Source: Ruminococcus sp. UBA7477
GTDB taxonomy: Bacteria > Bacillota > Clostridia > Oscillospirales > Ruminococcaceae
Direction: 5' to 3'
Assembly: GCA_002479715.1 (NCBI GenBank)
Contig: DLOT01000088.1
Span: 1-12,746, forward strand
Length of the DNA: 12,746 nucleotides
The notes beneath the pieces were generated by a model. That model saw only the letters and a program-made list of their open reading frames with translations, had not been told where the DNA came from and did not search any database. The translations under genes and the position numbers were made by a program. Positions 1 through 6,786 of this stretch are shown here, one piece after another (positions within the stretch are counted from its first letter, which is position 1; every line of letters begins with the position of its first letter).

Positions 1-591
1 ACCACATATCGAGCGACCGATGCTGGTGGCATGAGTGGTAAACACGGTGGCCACTTCGGGAAAATGGTCTTTTATATAGAGAAGTCCCATGCCGGTGGTC
101 CATTCGTTGAACTGAGCTACGATGTTTCCGGCGGGAGCATTAAATCGGGCGATACTTTCAATCACCATAGCTGAAGCGAGAGCAAAAGCACAGGCTTCGT
201 CATAGTCGCCATAGGCATGAAGGGAATCCACTCCATAGAGATCCCACATGCGACCGTAGAATTCGTTTTTGTGGGCGTAGAGTGAGTCAAATTTCACAAG
301 CACTGCCACGGGTCGTCCCGGCACTTCCCATCTGCCAACTCTAACCTCAATGCCATAAGGAAGCTGAGTGGCCTTGCGCCATGCTTTGAGTAATGACGGC
401 ACGGGTGTAAATACCGGACAGGGATTGGAGTCCGACCATACGTCAGGACCTACAAATATCAATCTATCCTTGTATAAATCATGAAGGGTTTTGGCTTTTG
501 TTGACAGCACAGTGTAGATGCCGCCAACTTTATTACACACTTCCCAACTGGTTTCAAAGAGAAGGTCGATATTGTTATCTTGTTGTTCCAT
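1..591 (-). CDS. GT3-family glycogen synthase, 5' part (cut by window edge)
   Basis: This is the N-terminal 197 codons of a glycosyltransferase family 3 glycogen synthase, the eukaryote-like type found in Bacteroidetes. The family transfers glucose from a nucleotide sugar to the non-reducing end of a growing alpha-1,4-glucan in the cytoplasm. Reading the complement from the ATG at 589-591 gives an N-terminus with ETSWEVCNKVGGIYTVLSTKA at residues 13-33, the donor-binding glycine loop of the family (animal and yeast enzymes have WEVANKVGGIYTV). Further on come FVGPDVW and, near residue 185, FTTHATSIGR, which matches the family's TIFTTHAT segment. The frame is open to position 1, and the catalytic glutamates and C-terminal half lie outside the window. 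There is no Shine-Dalgarno before the ATG, as is usual in Bacteroidetes. The gene diverges from the 936 gene, with its own promoter box at 660-667. Family call is confident; the gene symbol is left blank because bacterial glgA usually means GT5. Confidence 0.9.
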   Translation of the reverse strand, partial: MEQQDNNIDLLFETSWEVCNKVGGIYTVLSTKAKTLHDLYKDRLIFVGPDVWSDSNPCPVFTPVPSLLKAWRKATQLPYGIEVRVGRWEVPGRPVAVLVKFDSLYAHKNEFYGRMWDLYGVDSLHAYGDYDEACAFALASAMVIESIARFNAPAGNIVAQFNEWTTGMGLLYIKDHFPEVATVFTTHATSIGRSICG

Positions 592-659
592 GGGCAAATA
601 AGCTCAAGAAAGTTTAAGTGTTTGAGGCTAAATACGGCTTATCCAAAATTTTAGCGCTG

Positions 660-667
660 CAAAGTTA
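660..667 (-). promoter_or_regulatory. Bacteroidetes -7 box upstream of glycogen synthase
   Basis: The complement reads TAACTTTG, an exact match to the Bacteroidetes sigma-ABfr -7 consensus TAnnTTTG, about 70 bases before the glycogen synthase ATG. The nearest -33-like TTG is 24 bases upstream, longer than the usual 19-21, so the -33 element is weak or absent. Confidence 0.55.
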
Positions 668-849
668 CAATTTTTTCCCGGTTCACCACTCCAAGTTTGC
701 TATAAATCGTGCTTTATGTCAAAAAAAACCTGTTAGAACAGCGCGTTTCACGATATAAAAACTGTTAATGAAATCGGGTGAAAAAGTAGTCGATGGAATT
801 AATTAAATTTGAAAATCCATTTAATTTTTGTGAAAATAACTCCCCTCTC

Positions 850-880
850 TTGTATATAAGGAGATTGTTTTCTAATTTTG
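850..880 (+). promoter_or_regulatory. Bacteroidetes-type promoter for the 936 gene
   Basis: TTG at 850-852, a 20-base gap and TAATTTTG at 873-880 fit the Bacteroidetes primary promoter form TTTG-N19-21-TAnnTTTG. Transcription would begin near 887, leaving a leader of about 50 bases. The same transcript probably includes the pullulanase, because only 56 bases separate the two genes and no terminator is visible between them. Confidence 0.65.
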
Positions 881-935
881 CATAAATATAGGGTGTAAGG
901 CCTGAAAACCTTAACCCGTTTTCAAAATTCAAGTC

Positions 936-1274
936 ATGAAGCTTCACATCATAGTCATATTTATTGTTGCCATCGCCTTTTGCACCCCCTCGGTGTCGGC
1001 TGCCTCACTGCTGGAAACCTTTGCCCCGGCTCCCGCTCCCACAGCTGCGGTCGTTGCTGATTCTGACAAGGAGTTTAAAATCGAAGGCTCTACTGGAGAG
1101 ATTGTTATTAAATCTACCGTTGACAAAGAAACCATCTGCCGCATTTACAGCATCACAGGTCAACTGCTGGCTACGGTAAAGGTCGCTCCGTCATCTACCT
1201 CCAGGACCGCAATATCCGCAGGATGTTATATAGTGAAGACCCCTTCAATGACTCGCAAGGTGATGGTGAAATAA
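936..1274 (+). CDS. Small secreted protein with sorting-domain-like C-terminus
   Basis: This is a 112-residue protein of unknown function. Residues 1-22 form a classical signal peptide: basic MKLH, a hydrophobic stretch, then a small-residue cleavage region near SVSA. A short Ala/Pro linker follows (about 29-40). The remainder, about 46-112, resembles the C-terminal beta-sandwich of Bacteroidetes exported proteins (type IX secretion sorting domain or DUF6383-like): a GEIVIK strand, CRIYSITGQLLATV, and the closing ISAGCYIVK-TPSMTRKVMVK pattern, compare the family's LPAGxYIVKxxxxxxKVxV. The protein is therefore almost nothing but signal peptide plus C-terminal domain, with no enzymatic module. 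There is no Shine-Dalgarno before ATG 936, consistent with Bacteroidetes. It probably shares a transcript with the pullulanase 56 bases downstream. Domain assignment is by eye and moderately sure; the role is unknown. Confidence 0.7.
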   Translation: MKLHIIVIFIVAIAFCTPSVSAASLLETFAPAPAPTAAVVADSDKEFKIEGSTGEIVIKSTVDKETICRIYSITGQLLATVKVAPSSTSRTAISAGCYIVKTPSMTRKVMVK

Positions 1275-1330
1275 CTCTCCGTCAAATCTTAATCAATAAG
1301 AAACACTCATTTTTCTGAATCTAACAACCA

Positions 1331-3412
1331 ATGAATAAAAAAATCATGGCTCTGCTGACCGGAACCCTTTTTTCCGCTCAACTGCTTTTCGCTCTGCCGG
1401 GTGACATTGATTCACAACTTGCCAAACTTCCTGCCTACACAGGTCCGGGTCTTGAAGTTACGGTTACCCCTACCTCCACCGATTTCATGTTATGGTCGCC
1501 TCAGGCCGAAGCAGTCAAGCTGATGCTTTATCCTACCGACCGAAACAGCGCTCCCACATCGACTATAGACATGCGCAAATCCGCTAACGGCACATGGACG
1601 GTTTCGCTTCCCGGACAGCTCTACGGCCAGTTCTATACTTTCACTGTGAAATATAACGGCAAATGGCTTGACCCCACACCCGGCGTCTGGGCCAAAGCTC
1701 TCGGAACTAACGGTGAGCGTGCCGCCATCATAGATTTCGCTAACACCAACCCCAAAGGGTGGGAATCGGACAAAGGCCCGAAAGTAGCCGCGATAACCGA
1801 TGCGGTTATTTATGAAATGCACCACAGGGATTTTTCTGTTCATCCCTCGTCGGGCATCGTAAACAAGGGTAAATTTCTCGCTCTTACCGAACAGGGCACC
1901 GTTACTCCTCTCGGCGACAAAACCGGCATTGATCACCTGAAAGAGCTTGGCGTGACTCACGTTCACATTCTCCCTTCGTTTGACTACAACAGCGTTGACG
2001 AAAGCAATCTTCCGTCAAACCAATACAATTGGGGCTATGACCCGGTGAATTATAACGCTCCCGAAGGCTCTTATTCCACCAATCCCGCCGACCCCGAAGC
2101 GAGAGTCAGGGAAATGAAAGAGATGGTCAAGGCTCTCCACGATGCCGGCATAGGCGTGATTATGGATGTGGTCTATAACCACACAGCACAGAATGATGAT
2201 TCAAATTTCTCGCTCACGGCGCCCGGATATTATTATCGTCACCGTGCCGACGGCTCTTATAGCGACGCTTCGGCCTGTGGCAATGAGACCGCCTCGGAAA
2301 GAGAGCAAATGCGCGATTTCATCAAAAAATCAATCGCATGGTGGGCCGACGAATACCATATTGATGGCTTCCGCTTTGACCTCATGGCAGTTCTGGATTG
2401 TGATACAGTGAATGCGATACGCGCGGAGCTTGATAAGCTTTATCCTTATATTATGATGTACGGAGAGGGCTGGAGCGGCGGAAGTTGTGCTTTGGAAAGC
2501 AGCAGGCTGTGCTATAAGTGGAATTGCAGAGCCTTTCCGCAGGTGGGCGTTTTTAATGACAATTTCCGCGACGCGGTCAAGGGCGCGACCTTTGATGTTT
2601 ATCAAAGAGGCTATGTCTGCGGCAATACAGACCTTACAAACATAATCAAGCGCGGGCTAGCAGGCTCGGTTTCTCATCCTGATATTCTCGGCAACGACGA
2701 GGCCGCATGGGCTCAATCGCCGACACAGACGATTAACTACTGTGAGGCTCACGACAACTGGACGATGTGGGACAAGATCTTCATATCCGCTAATGACTAT
2801 TCTCAGGAGGAAAAGATCGCTGCGGACAAGTTATCGGCGGCGCTGATCCTGCTTGCTCAGGGAATACCTTTCTTTCAGCTGGGAGAGGATTTTCTGCGAA
2901 GCAAGCCAAAGTTCTTTGAGCAAGAGCCGACAGCGGTCCATGAGATGTTTGAAGACAACAGCTACAATTCGCCCGATTATACCAACGCTATACGGTGGGG
3001 CGAAAAGGTGCGGAATATTGATGTCTTTAAATATGTCAGAGGACTTATCGAGCTTAGGCGTGAGGCCGCGCTTTTCAGAATGGGCAGTGCCGATGAGATA
3101 CGCGCCAAGCTGCATTTTCTTCCCACAAACGACCTTGGGGTCATTGAAATGAAGCTGGAGGATGACTGCGACTGCTTTATTGTTGCCTTCAATCCCTACC
3201 GCGAGGAGAAGTGGGTCGAGCTGCCCGAAGGAGTTTTCTTTGTAAGATATTCCGAAAAGGGCAAGCAGCATGAGTTCCCGATGAACCAGAACCCTGTTAA
3301 GATTCCGCCGATCTCGGCTGTTGTATTTGAGCGCTACGGCAGGGAGCTTTATGAGTGTAAGAATAACATCAGGCATTTTGAGAACCGTCTCGGTCTGCAT
3401 ACGCTGATATAA
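1331..3412 (+). CDS. pulA: Type I pullulanase (GH13), mosaic of two lineages
   Basis: A 693-residue pullulanase, the debranching enzyme that cleaves alpha-1,6 links in pullulan, starch and glycogen. Residues 1-22 look like a signal peptide ending at LFA-L. A CBM48-like beta domain follows (about 40-125), then the GH13 barrel. The type I signature YNWGYDP and region I DVVYNHT are present. The nucleophile is D350 in GFRFDL, the acid/base E379 in YGEGW, and the transition-state Asp D475 in EAHDNW. All catalytic residues are intact and the length is normal. The oddity is composition. Up to the IKK codons at about 2325 the lysine codons are 16 AAA to 3 AAG; from about 2430 they are 1 AAA to 17 AAG. 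Glutamate moves from 11 GAA:5 GAG to 7:21. The C-terminal half also reads as clostridial in sequence (AFPQVGVFNDNFRDAVKG). The frame is unbroken across the join. ATG 1331 has no Shine-Dalgarno, as in Bacteroidetes. Family sure; native status of the full gene doubtful. Confidence 0.88.
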   Translation: MNKKIMALLTGTLFSAQLLFALPGDIDSQLAKLPAYTGPGLEVTVTPTSTDFMLWSPQAEAVKLMLYPTDRNSAPTSTIDMRKSANGTWTVSLPGQLYGQFYTFTVKYNGKWLDPTPGVWAKALGTNGERAAIIDFANTNPKGWESDKGPKVAAITDAVIYEMHHRDFSVHPSSGIVNKGKFLALTEQGTVTPLGDKTGIDHLKELGVTHVHILPSFDYNSVDESNLPSNQYNWGYDPVNYNAPEGSYSTNPADPEARVREMKEMVKALHDAGIGVIMDVVYNHTAQNDDSNFSLTAPGYYYRHRADGSYSDASACGNETASEREQMRDFIKKSIAWWADEYHIDGFRFDLMAVLDCDTVNAIRAELDKLYPYIMMYGEGWSGGSCALESSRLCYKWNCRAFPQVGVFNDNFRDAVKGATFDVYQRGYVCGNTDLTNIIKRGLAGSVSHPDILGNDEAAWAQSPTQTINYCEAHDNWTMWDKIFISANDYSQEEKIAADKLSAALILLAQGIPFFQLGEDFLRSKPKFFEQEPTAVHEMFEDNSYNSPDYTNAIRWGEKVRNIDVFKYVRGLIELRREAALFRMGSADEIRAKLHFLPTNDLGVIEMKLEDDCDCFIVAFNPYREEKWVELPEGVFFVRYSEKGKQHEFPMNQNPVKIPPISAVVFERYGRELYECKNNIRHFENRLGLHTLI
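2331..2431. other. Probable junction between Bacteroidales and clostridial DNA
   Basis: The last AAA-type lysine codons (about 2324-2329) and the first AAG-type one (about 2432) bracket a change in codon habit inside the pullulanase frame. The interval encodes the most conserved part of the enzyme, including EYHIDGFRFDLM around the nucleophile at 2378-2380. This is where two unrelated pullulanase genes would share the most bases, so a k-mer-driven assembly switch or homologous crossover is most likely here. The exact breakpoint cannot be fixed by eye. Confidence 0.65.
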
Positions 3413-3459
3413 AAGCCAAAGAAACCCGGCATCAGCGCAGGTATCGTAAAGCGGTCAAA

Positions 3460-3504
3460 GCCATAGCATTTTTGATTTAAGCCGAAAGTGCTATGGCGGT
3501 TTTA
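3460..3504 (+). terminator. Hairpin terminator after pullulanase
   Basis: GCCATAGCA at 3460-3468 pairs with TGCTATGGC at 3489-3497. The stem can extend inward with A-T and G-U pairs to about 14 pairs, and GGTTTTATT follows. It lies 48 bases after the pullulanase stop. The T-run is short, so strength is uncertain, and it overlaps the upstream edge of the nitroreductase promoter. Confidence 0.6.
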
Positions 3505-3533
3505 TTGACAATGTAACGGCTTTGCGGTAAGAT
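3505..3533 (+). promoter_or_regulatory. Sigma-A-type promoter for the nitroreductase
   Basis: A perfect -35 TTGACA at 3505-3510, a 17-base spacer and -10 TAAGAT at 3528-3533 (4 of 6 to TATAAT) lie about 40 bases before the nitroreductase start. With the hairpin just upstream this makes the nitroreductase its own transcription unit. Confidence 0.55.
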
Positions 3534-3573
3534 TATTAACAAGATCAATTTAAATTTACAGGAGGAAAGCAGA

Positions 3574-4104
3574 TTGAATGTTATAGATGCTATCATCAAT
3601 CGACGCAGTTACAGAGGAGAATATAAGTCAGAGCTTGTTCCGAGAGAAGATTTAATAACTATTATGGAAGCAGGATTAAGTGCTCCGTCAGGCTGCAATA
3701 AGCAAACAACAAGTTTAATAGCCGTAGATGATAAGGAAACACTTAATAAGCTGCATGAAGTCATAGATCCGCCTGTCGGAGAAACAGCGCCTTGCATAAT
3801 ATGTGTCCTTACTCAAAAGATCAATGCTTATCGTGACAGATGCTTTGCCGTTCAGGACTATTCTGCCGCAATAGAAAATATGCTACTTGCAATAGTTGAA
3901 CTCGGATATCAGAGCTGTTGGTACGAGGGTCACATTACAGATGATGATAAGATCGGTCATAAAATTGCACAGATATTAAATGTACCTGATGATTACGATT
4001 TGATATGCATTTTACCCGTCGGAATTGCTAAAACTGAGCCGACAAAGCCTAAGAAGAAGGCATTTGAAGACAGAGCTTGGTTCAACTCTTTTAAAAACAA
4101 ATGA
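3574..4104 (+). CDS. Small nitroreductase-family flavoprotein
   Basis: A 176-residue member of the FMN-dependent nitroreductase family: homodimeric oxidoreductases that use NAD(P)H to reduce nitro compounds, quinones or other acceptors. The natural substrate cannot be told from sequence. Family marks are the N-terminal FMN-phosphate motif NRRSYR (residues 9-14), SAPSGCNKQ (about 37-45), the dimer-interface helix IENMLLAIVELGYQSCWYEG (about 107-126) and the closing ILPVGIAK. The length is at the short end, as in compact clostridial forms. The start is TTG at 3574, chosen because GGAGG at 3561-3565 sits 8 bases before it; the ATG at 3578 is in another frame. Codons are more AT-rich than in the neighbouring genes. 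It is a single-gene unit with its own promoter, and a hairpin terminator follows at 4145. Family call is firm. Confidence 0.85.
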   Translation: MNVIDAIINRRSYRGEYKSELVPREDLITIMEAGLSAPSGCNKQTTSLIAVDDKETLNKLHEVIDPPVGETAPCIICVLTQKINAYRDRCFAVQDYSAAIENMLLAIVELGYQSCWYEGHITDDDKIGHKIAQILNVPDDYDLICILPVGIAKTEPTKPKKKAFEDRAWFNSFKNK

Positions 4105-4144
4105 TTTAATTTTGATTTTCACAGGTAAACTAATCACAAAACTA

Positions 4145-4190
4145 AGCCCGAAGGCAGTTTTTTAGCTGCCCTCGGGCTATACTTCTTTAT
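4145..4190 (+). terminator. Hairpin terminator after nitroreductase
   Basis: AGCCCGAAGGCAG at 4145-4157 pairs with CTGCCCTCGGGCT at 4166-4178 with one A-C mismatch and an 8-base loop, followed by ATACTTCTTT. It could also work in the minus direction, where TTAGTTTT follows. Confidence 0.75.
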
Positions 4191-4225
4191 AAGAGCCTGT
4201 CTTTATGACGAGTCTGCTTTTTCTG

Positions 4226-4262
4226 CAAAATCAAAAGGAAGCCTTGCGCTTGCAAAGCTTCC
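4226..4262 (-). terminator. Strong terminator after the GH31 gene
   Basis: Read on the minus strand, GGAAGCTTTGC pairs with GCAAGGCTTCC (4252-4262 with 4237-4247; 11 pairs, one G-U) around a 4-base loop, then TTTTGATTTT follows. It starts 22 bases after the GH31 stop. With the plus-strand hairpin at 4145 it separates the two convergent genes. Confidence 0.85.
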
Positions 4263-4283
4263 TCCGTATGATAATATCAGATA

Positions 4284-6626
4284 TCAAAGCTCGATAACTG
4301 CACTTTCCGCGCCTGTCGGTACGGATACGGTTTTTCCCTCACATTCCACACTGAACGGCGACGGGGCTTTGGTGAAGTTCAACCGGATCTTGTCGCCCTC
4401 GCGGCGAGCCGTAATCTCAAGCACAAGCCTTGCTTCCTTGTCATATACACAGCGTGAAGCGGTTTTGCCGTCTTCAAGTCCGAAAATACGGAATGTCGTG
4501 CCGTCAACATAATCATACTCAACATTGCGGACAAAATTACCGAAGGGGATTATGCTGTTGGGCTTGGCATAGAGCGGAAGTCCGAAATAGTCATACTTCT
4601 TTGTGTACCAGCTGCCGCCCTCGAGAATTTCTCCGGTCTGAATGTCTGTCCATCTGCCGCCTGCGGGTAGATAGAAGTCCGCGACACCCTCCTCGTTGAA
4701 AACGGGGGCGACCATCAGAGAGTCGCCGAGCATATATTCCGTATCGACGCAGTGTGTGGCTTTGTCGTATGCGAAATCTATGACCATAGCCCTCATCATC
4801 GGAACGCCGGTTTCGTGCGTGTAAACGGCGTTTGAGAACAGGTAGGGCATCAGCCTGCCCTTAAGCTTTGTGAAATGGCTTGATACCTTGCATGCCTCTT
4901 CGTCAAAGTTCCACGGAACGCGGTATGAAGAGTTGCCGTGATATCTCGAGTGGGTAGAGAGCAGACCGAAAGCCGTCCAGCGCTTGTATAAGTCGGGCGT
5001 GCCGGTAGCCTCAAAGCCTGAGATATCGTGCGAAAAGAAGCCGAAGCCGGACATACACAGTGAAAGTCCGCCGCGAAGAGTTTCCCACATACTTTCATAG
5101 TTTGAGAAGCAGTCGCCGCCCCAGTGAACAGGGAATTTCTGACCGCCGACGGTTGCCGAGCGTGCGAACAGGCAGGCTTTGTTTTCACCGTAATAGTCCT
5201 TCAGAACATCGAAAACACACTGATTGTAGAGATAAGTAAAGTAGTTGTGCATTCTCATCGGATCGGAGCCGTCAAAGTATACGACGTCGGTAGGGATCCG
5301 CTCTCCGAAGTCGGTCTTAAAGCAGTCAACACCCATGTCGCAAAGCGCTCTCAGCTTGTCGCCGTACCATTTTGAAGCCGCAGGATTAGTGAAGTCCACA
5401 ATAGCCAGGCTCGGCTGCCACATATCGCACTGGAAAACGCTGCCGTCTTTATTCTTTATAAAATAACCGTTTTCGGCTGCCTCGTCGAAAAGCTCGGAAT
5501 GCTGGCTGACATATGGGTTGATCCACGCACAGATCTGGATGCCCTTAGCTTTGAGCCTTGTGAGCATTGCCTTCGGATCGGGGAACATCTCGTTGTCCCA
5601 TTTGAAGTTACACCAACGGTACTCCTTCATCCAGAAGCAATCAAAGTGGAACACCTGAAGCGGAATGTCATATTCGGCCATCTTGTCGATAAATGAAGAA
5701 ACAGTAGCCTCATCATAGTTTGTTGTGAACGAGGTCGTCAGCCATAGACCGAAGCTATAGGCAGGCGGAAGCGCAGGCTTGCCCGTCAGATCGGTATAAG
5801 CCTTCAGAACATCTGCAATGCTTTCTCCGCCGAAGATAAAGTATTCCATACTTTGACCCTCGACCGCAAACGAAACCTTTGAAACGGTCTCGCTGGCGAC
5901 CTCAAAGGTGACCTTGGCGGGAGAGTTTACGAATACTCCGTAGCTGTTTGAGGAAACATAGAAGGGGATAGATTTATAGCTCTGCTCCGAGCAGGTTCCG
6001 CCGTCGTTGTTCCAAACCTCGACTGTCTGTCCGTTCTTGACAAAGCTCGAGAATTTTTCTCCGAAGCCGTACAGCTTTTCGCCGACGCTTATTCCCAGCA
6101 TCTCCCGGATCGCGGTATTGTCCTCTGTATCGCCCACAGAGTAGAAGCGGCTTCCCTCATGGTTTGACATTCTTTGTTTGGTCAGCCAGTCCTCTTCCTC
6201 GATAAGTGATGTTGTGCGCCAGCCGCTTTTTGTCAGAAGCCTGTCTTTATAATAGTATTTAACATCCCATGCAGTTCCCTGAGCGCCTATGACCACCTTG
6301 GTGATGCCGGAAATAAGCTCATAGCCGCCGTTTTCAAGCTTATTGATCTGCGGCTTGAAGCTTTGGTCTTCGTTCAACTCAAAGTCAGGGCTTTTTTTAA
6401 GAGCGCCCTTATGGTGAACGATAGAAACCTTTATGGAGTTTTCCATAGTCGATGAAAATGTGATCTCCAAAACCGGGCCGCCCAAAGTCATACCTCTGTT
6501 TTGGATCCACTGCGCTGTTGCGTAAACGTGAAGAGCGCGCTCGTCTGCGGTCACCTCATACATCTGCGTGGCATAGCTGATGTTATAGCCGGGCTTGTTG
6601 AGCCAGAAGCCGTCCGAGTACTTCAT
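4284..6626 (-). CDS. yicI: GH31 alpha-xylosidase, YicI type
   Basis: A 780-residue cytoplasmic glycoside hydrolase family 31 enzyme close to Escherichia coli YicI (772 residues). YicI-type enzymes release alpha-xylose from isoprimeverose and xyloglucan oligosaccharides. The N-terminus MKYSDGFWLNKPG matches YicI's MKISDGNWLIQPG. The beta-domain segment NGQTVEVWNNDGG (198-210) and LWLTTSFTTNYDEATV (294-309) are near-identical to that family. The nucleophile is D439 in KTDFGERIP and the acid/base D505 in HWGGD, 66 residues apart as in YicI (416 and 482). YMLGDSLMVAPVF follows in the C-terminal part. The start is the ATG at 6624-6626, not the longer upstream frame: it aligns with YicI's start and AGGAGG lies 9 bases before it. 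There is no signal peptide. It is a single-gene unit with its own promoter (6693-6721) and terminator, and no transporter is adjacent. Specificity for xylose rather than glucose is inferred from the strong YicI likeness. Confidence 0.93.
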   Translation of the reverse strand: MKYSDGFWLNKPGYNISYATQMYEVTADERALHVYATAQWIQNRGMTLGGPVLEITFSSTMENSIKVSIVHHKGALKKSPDFELNEDQSFKPQINKLENGGYELISGITKVVIGAQGTAWDVKYYYKDRLLTKSGWRTTSLIEEEDWLTKQRMSNHEGSRFYSVGDTEDNTAIREMLGISVGEKLYGFGEKFSSFVKNGQTVEVWNNDGGTCSEQSYKSIPFYVSSNSYGVFVNSPAKVTFEVASETVSKVSFAVEGQSMEYFIFGGESIADVLKAYTDLTGKPALPPAYSFGLWLTTSFTTNYDEATVSSFIDKMAEYDIPLQVFHFDCFWMKEYRWCNFKWDNEMFPDPKAMLTRLKAKGIQICAWINPYVSQHSELFDEAAENGYFIKNKDGSVFQCDMWQPSLAIVDFTNPAASKWYGDKLRALCDMGVDCFKTDFGERIPTDVVYFDGSDPMRMHNYFTYLYNQCVFDVLKDYYGENKACLFARSATVGGQKFPVHWGGDCFSNYESMWETLRGGLSLCMSGFGFFSHDISGFEATGTPDLYKRWTAFGLLSTHSRYHGNSSYRVPWNFDEEACKVSSHFTKLKGRLMPYLFSNAVYTHETGVPMMRAMVIDFAYDKATHCVDTEYMLGDSLMVAPVFNEEGVADFYLPAGGRWTDIQTGEILEGGSWYTKKYDYFGLPLYAKPNSIIPFGNFVRNVEYDYVDGTTFRIFGLEDGKTASRCVYDKEARLVLEITARREGDKIRLNFTKAPSPFSVECEGKTVSVPTGAESAVIEL

Positions 6627-6692
6627 AGGGGTAATCCTCCTTGTTGTTGAAAATATAAATATTTTGCTTGAAGCGTTAAGCTTTCTGATAAT

Positions 6693-6721
6693 AATATAAC
6701 CTATAATTAGCCGGTTTGCAA
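6693..6721 (-). promoter_or_regulatory. Sigma-A-type promoter for the GH31 gene
   Basis: On the minus strand TTGCAA (6721-6716), a 17-base spacer and TATATT (6698-6693) lie about 67 bases before the GH31 ATG in very AT-rich DNA. The palindrome AAAACGTTTT at 6759-6768 is further upstream and could be an operator, without support beyond its symmetry. Confidence 0.55.
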
Positions 6722-6786
6722 TAGTAAATTCGTGCTTAATATAAGAATATTTGAAACTAAAACGTTTTTGAAAATCCGTGGTGGTA

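Larger units (their letters stand above)
592..935. other. Divergent intergenic region, Bacteroidetes-type control DNA
   Basis: No gene is supported in these 344 bases. They separate the divergent glycogen synthase (-) and small secreted protein (+). They are AT-rich and hold one TAnnTTTG promoter box on each strand (660-667 and 873-880), an 8-base A run at 721-728 and a perfect 12-base palindrome CTGTTAGAACAG at 730-741 of unknown meaning. Short reading frames in the region, such as one on the minus strand near 765-947, look like chance AT-rich frames. Confidence 0.6.

Noticed and set aside
730..741. Perfect palindrome CTGTTAGAACAG next to an A run, which on the minus strand looks like a hairpin with T-run
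   Set aside because: The possible loop is only 2 bases unless the stem shrinks to three pairs, and no minus-strand gene ends there. It remains at most an unassigned operator.
765..947. Small minus-strand frame in the divergent intergenic region
   Set aside because: AT-rich, no promoter or family similarity, and it overlaps the promoter of the 936 gene.
2831..3400. A 189-codon open frame on the minus strand opposite the pullulanase
   Set aside because: It is antisense to conserved GH13 sequence and shows no family features.
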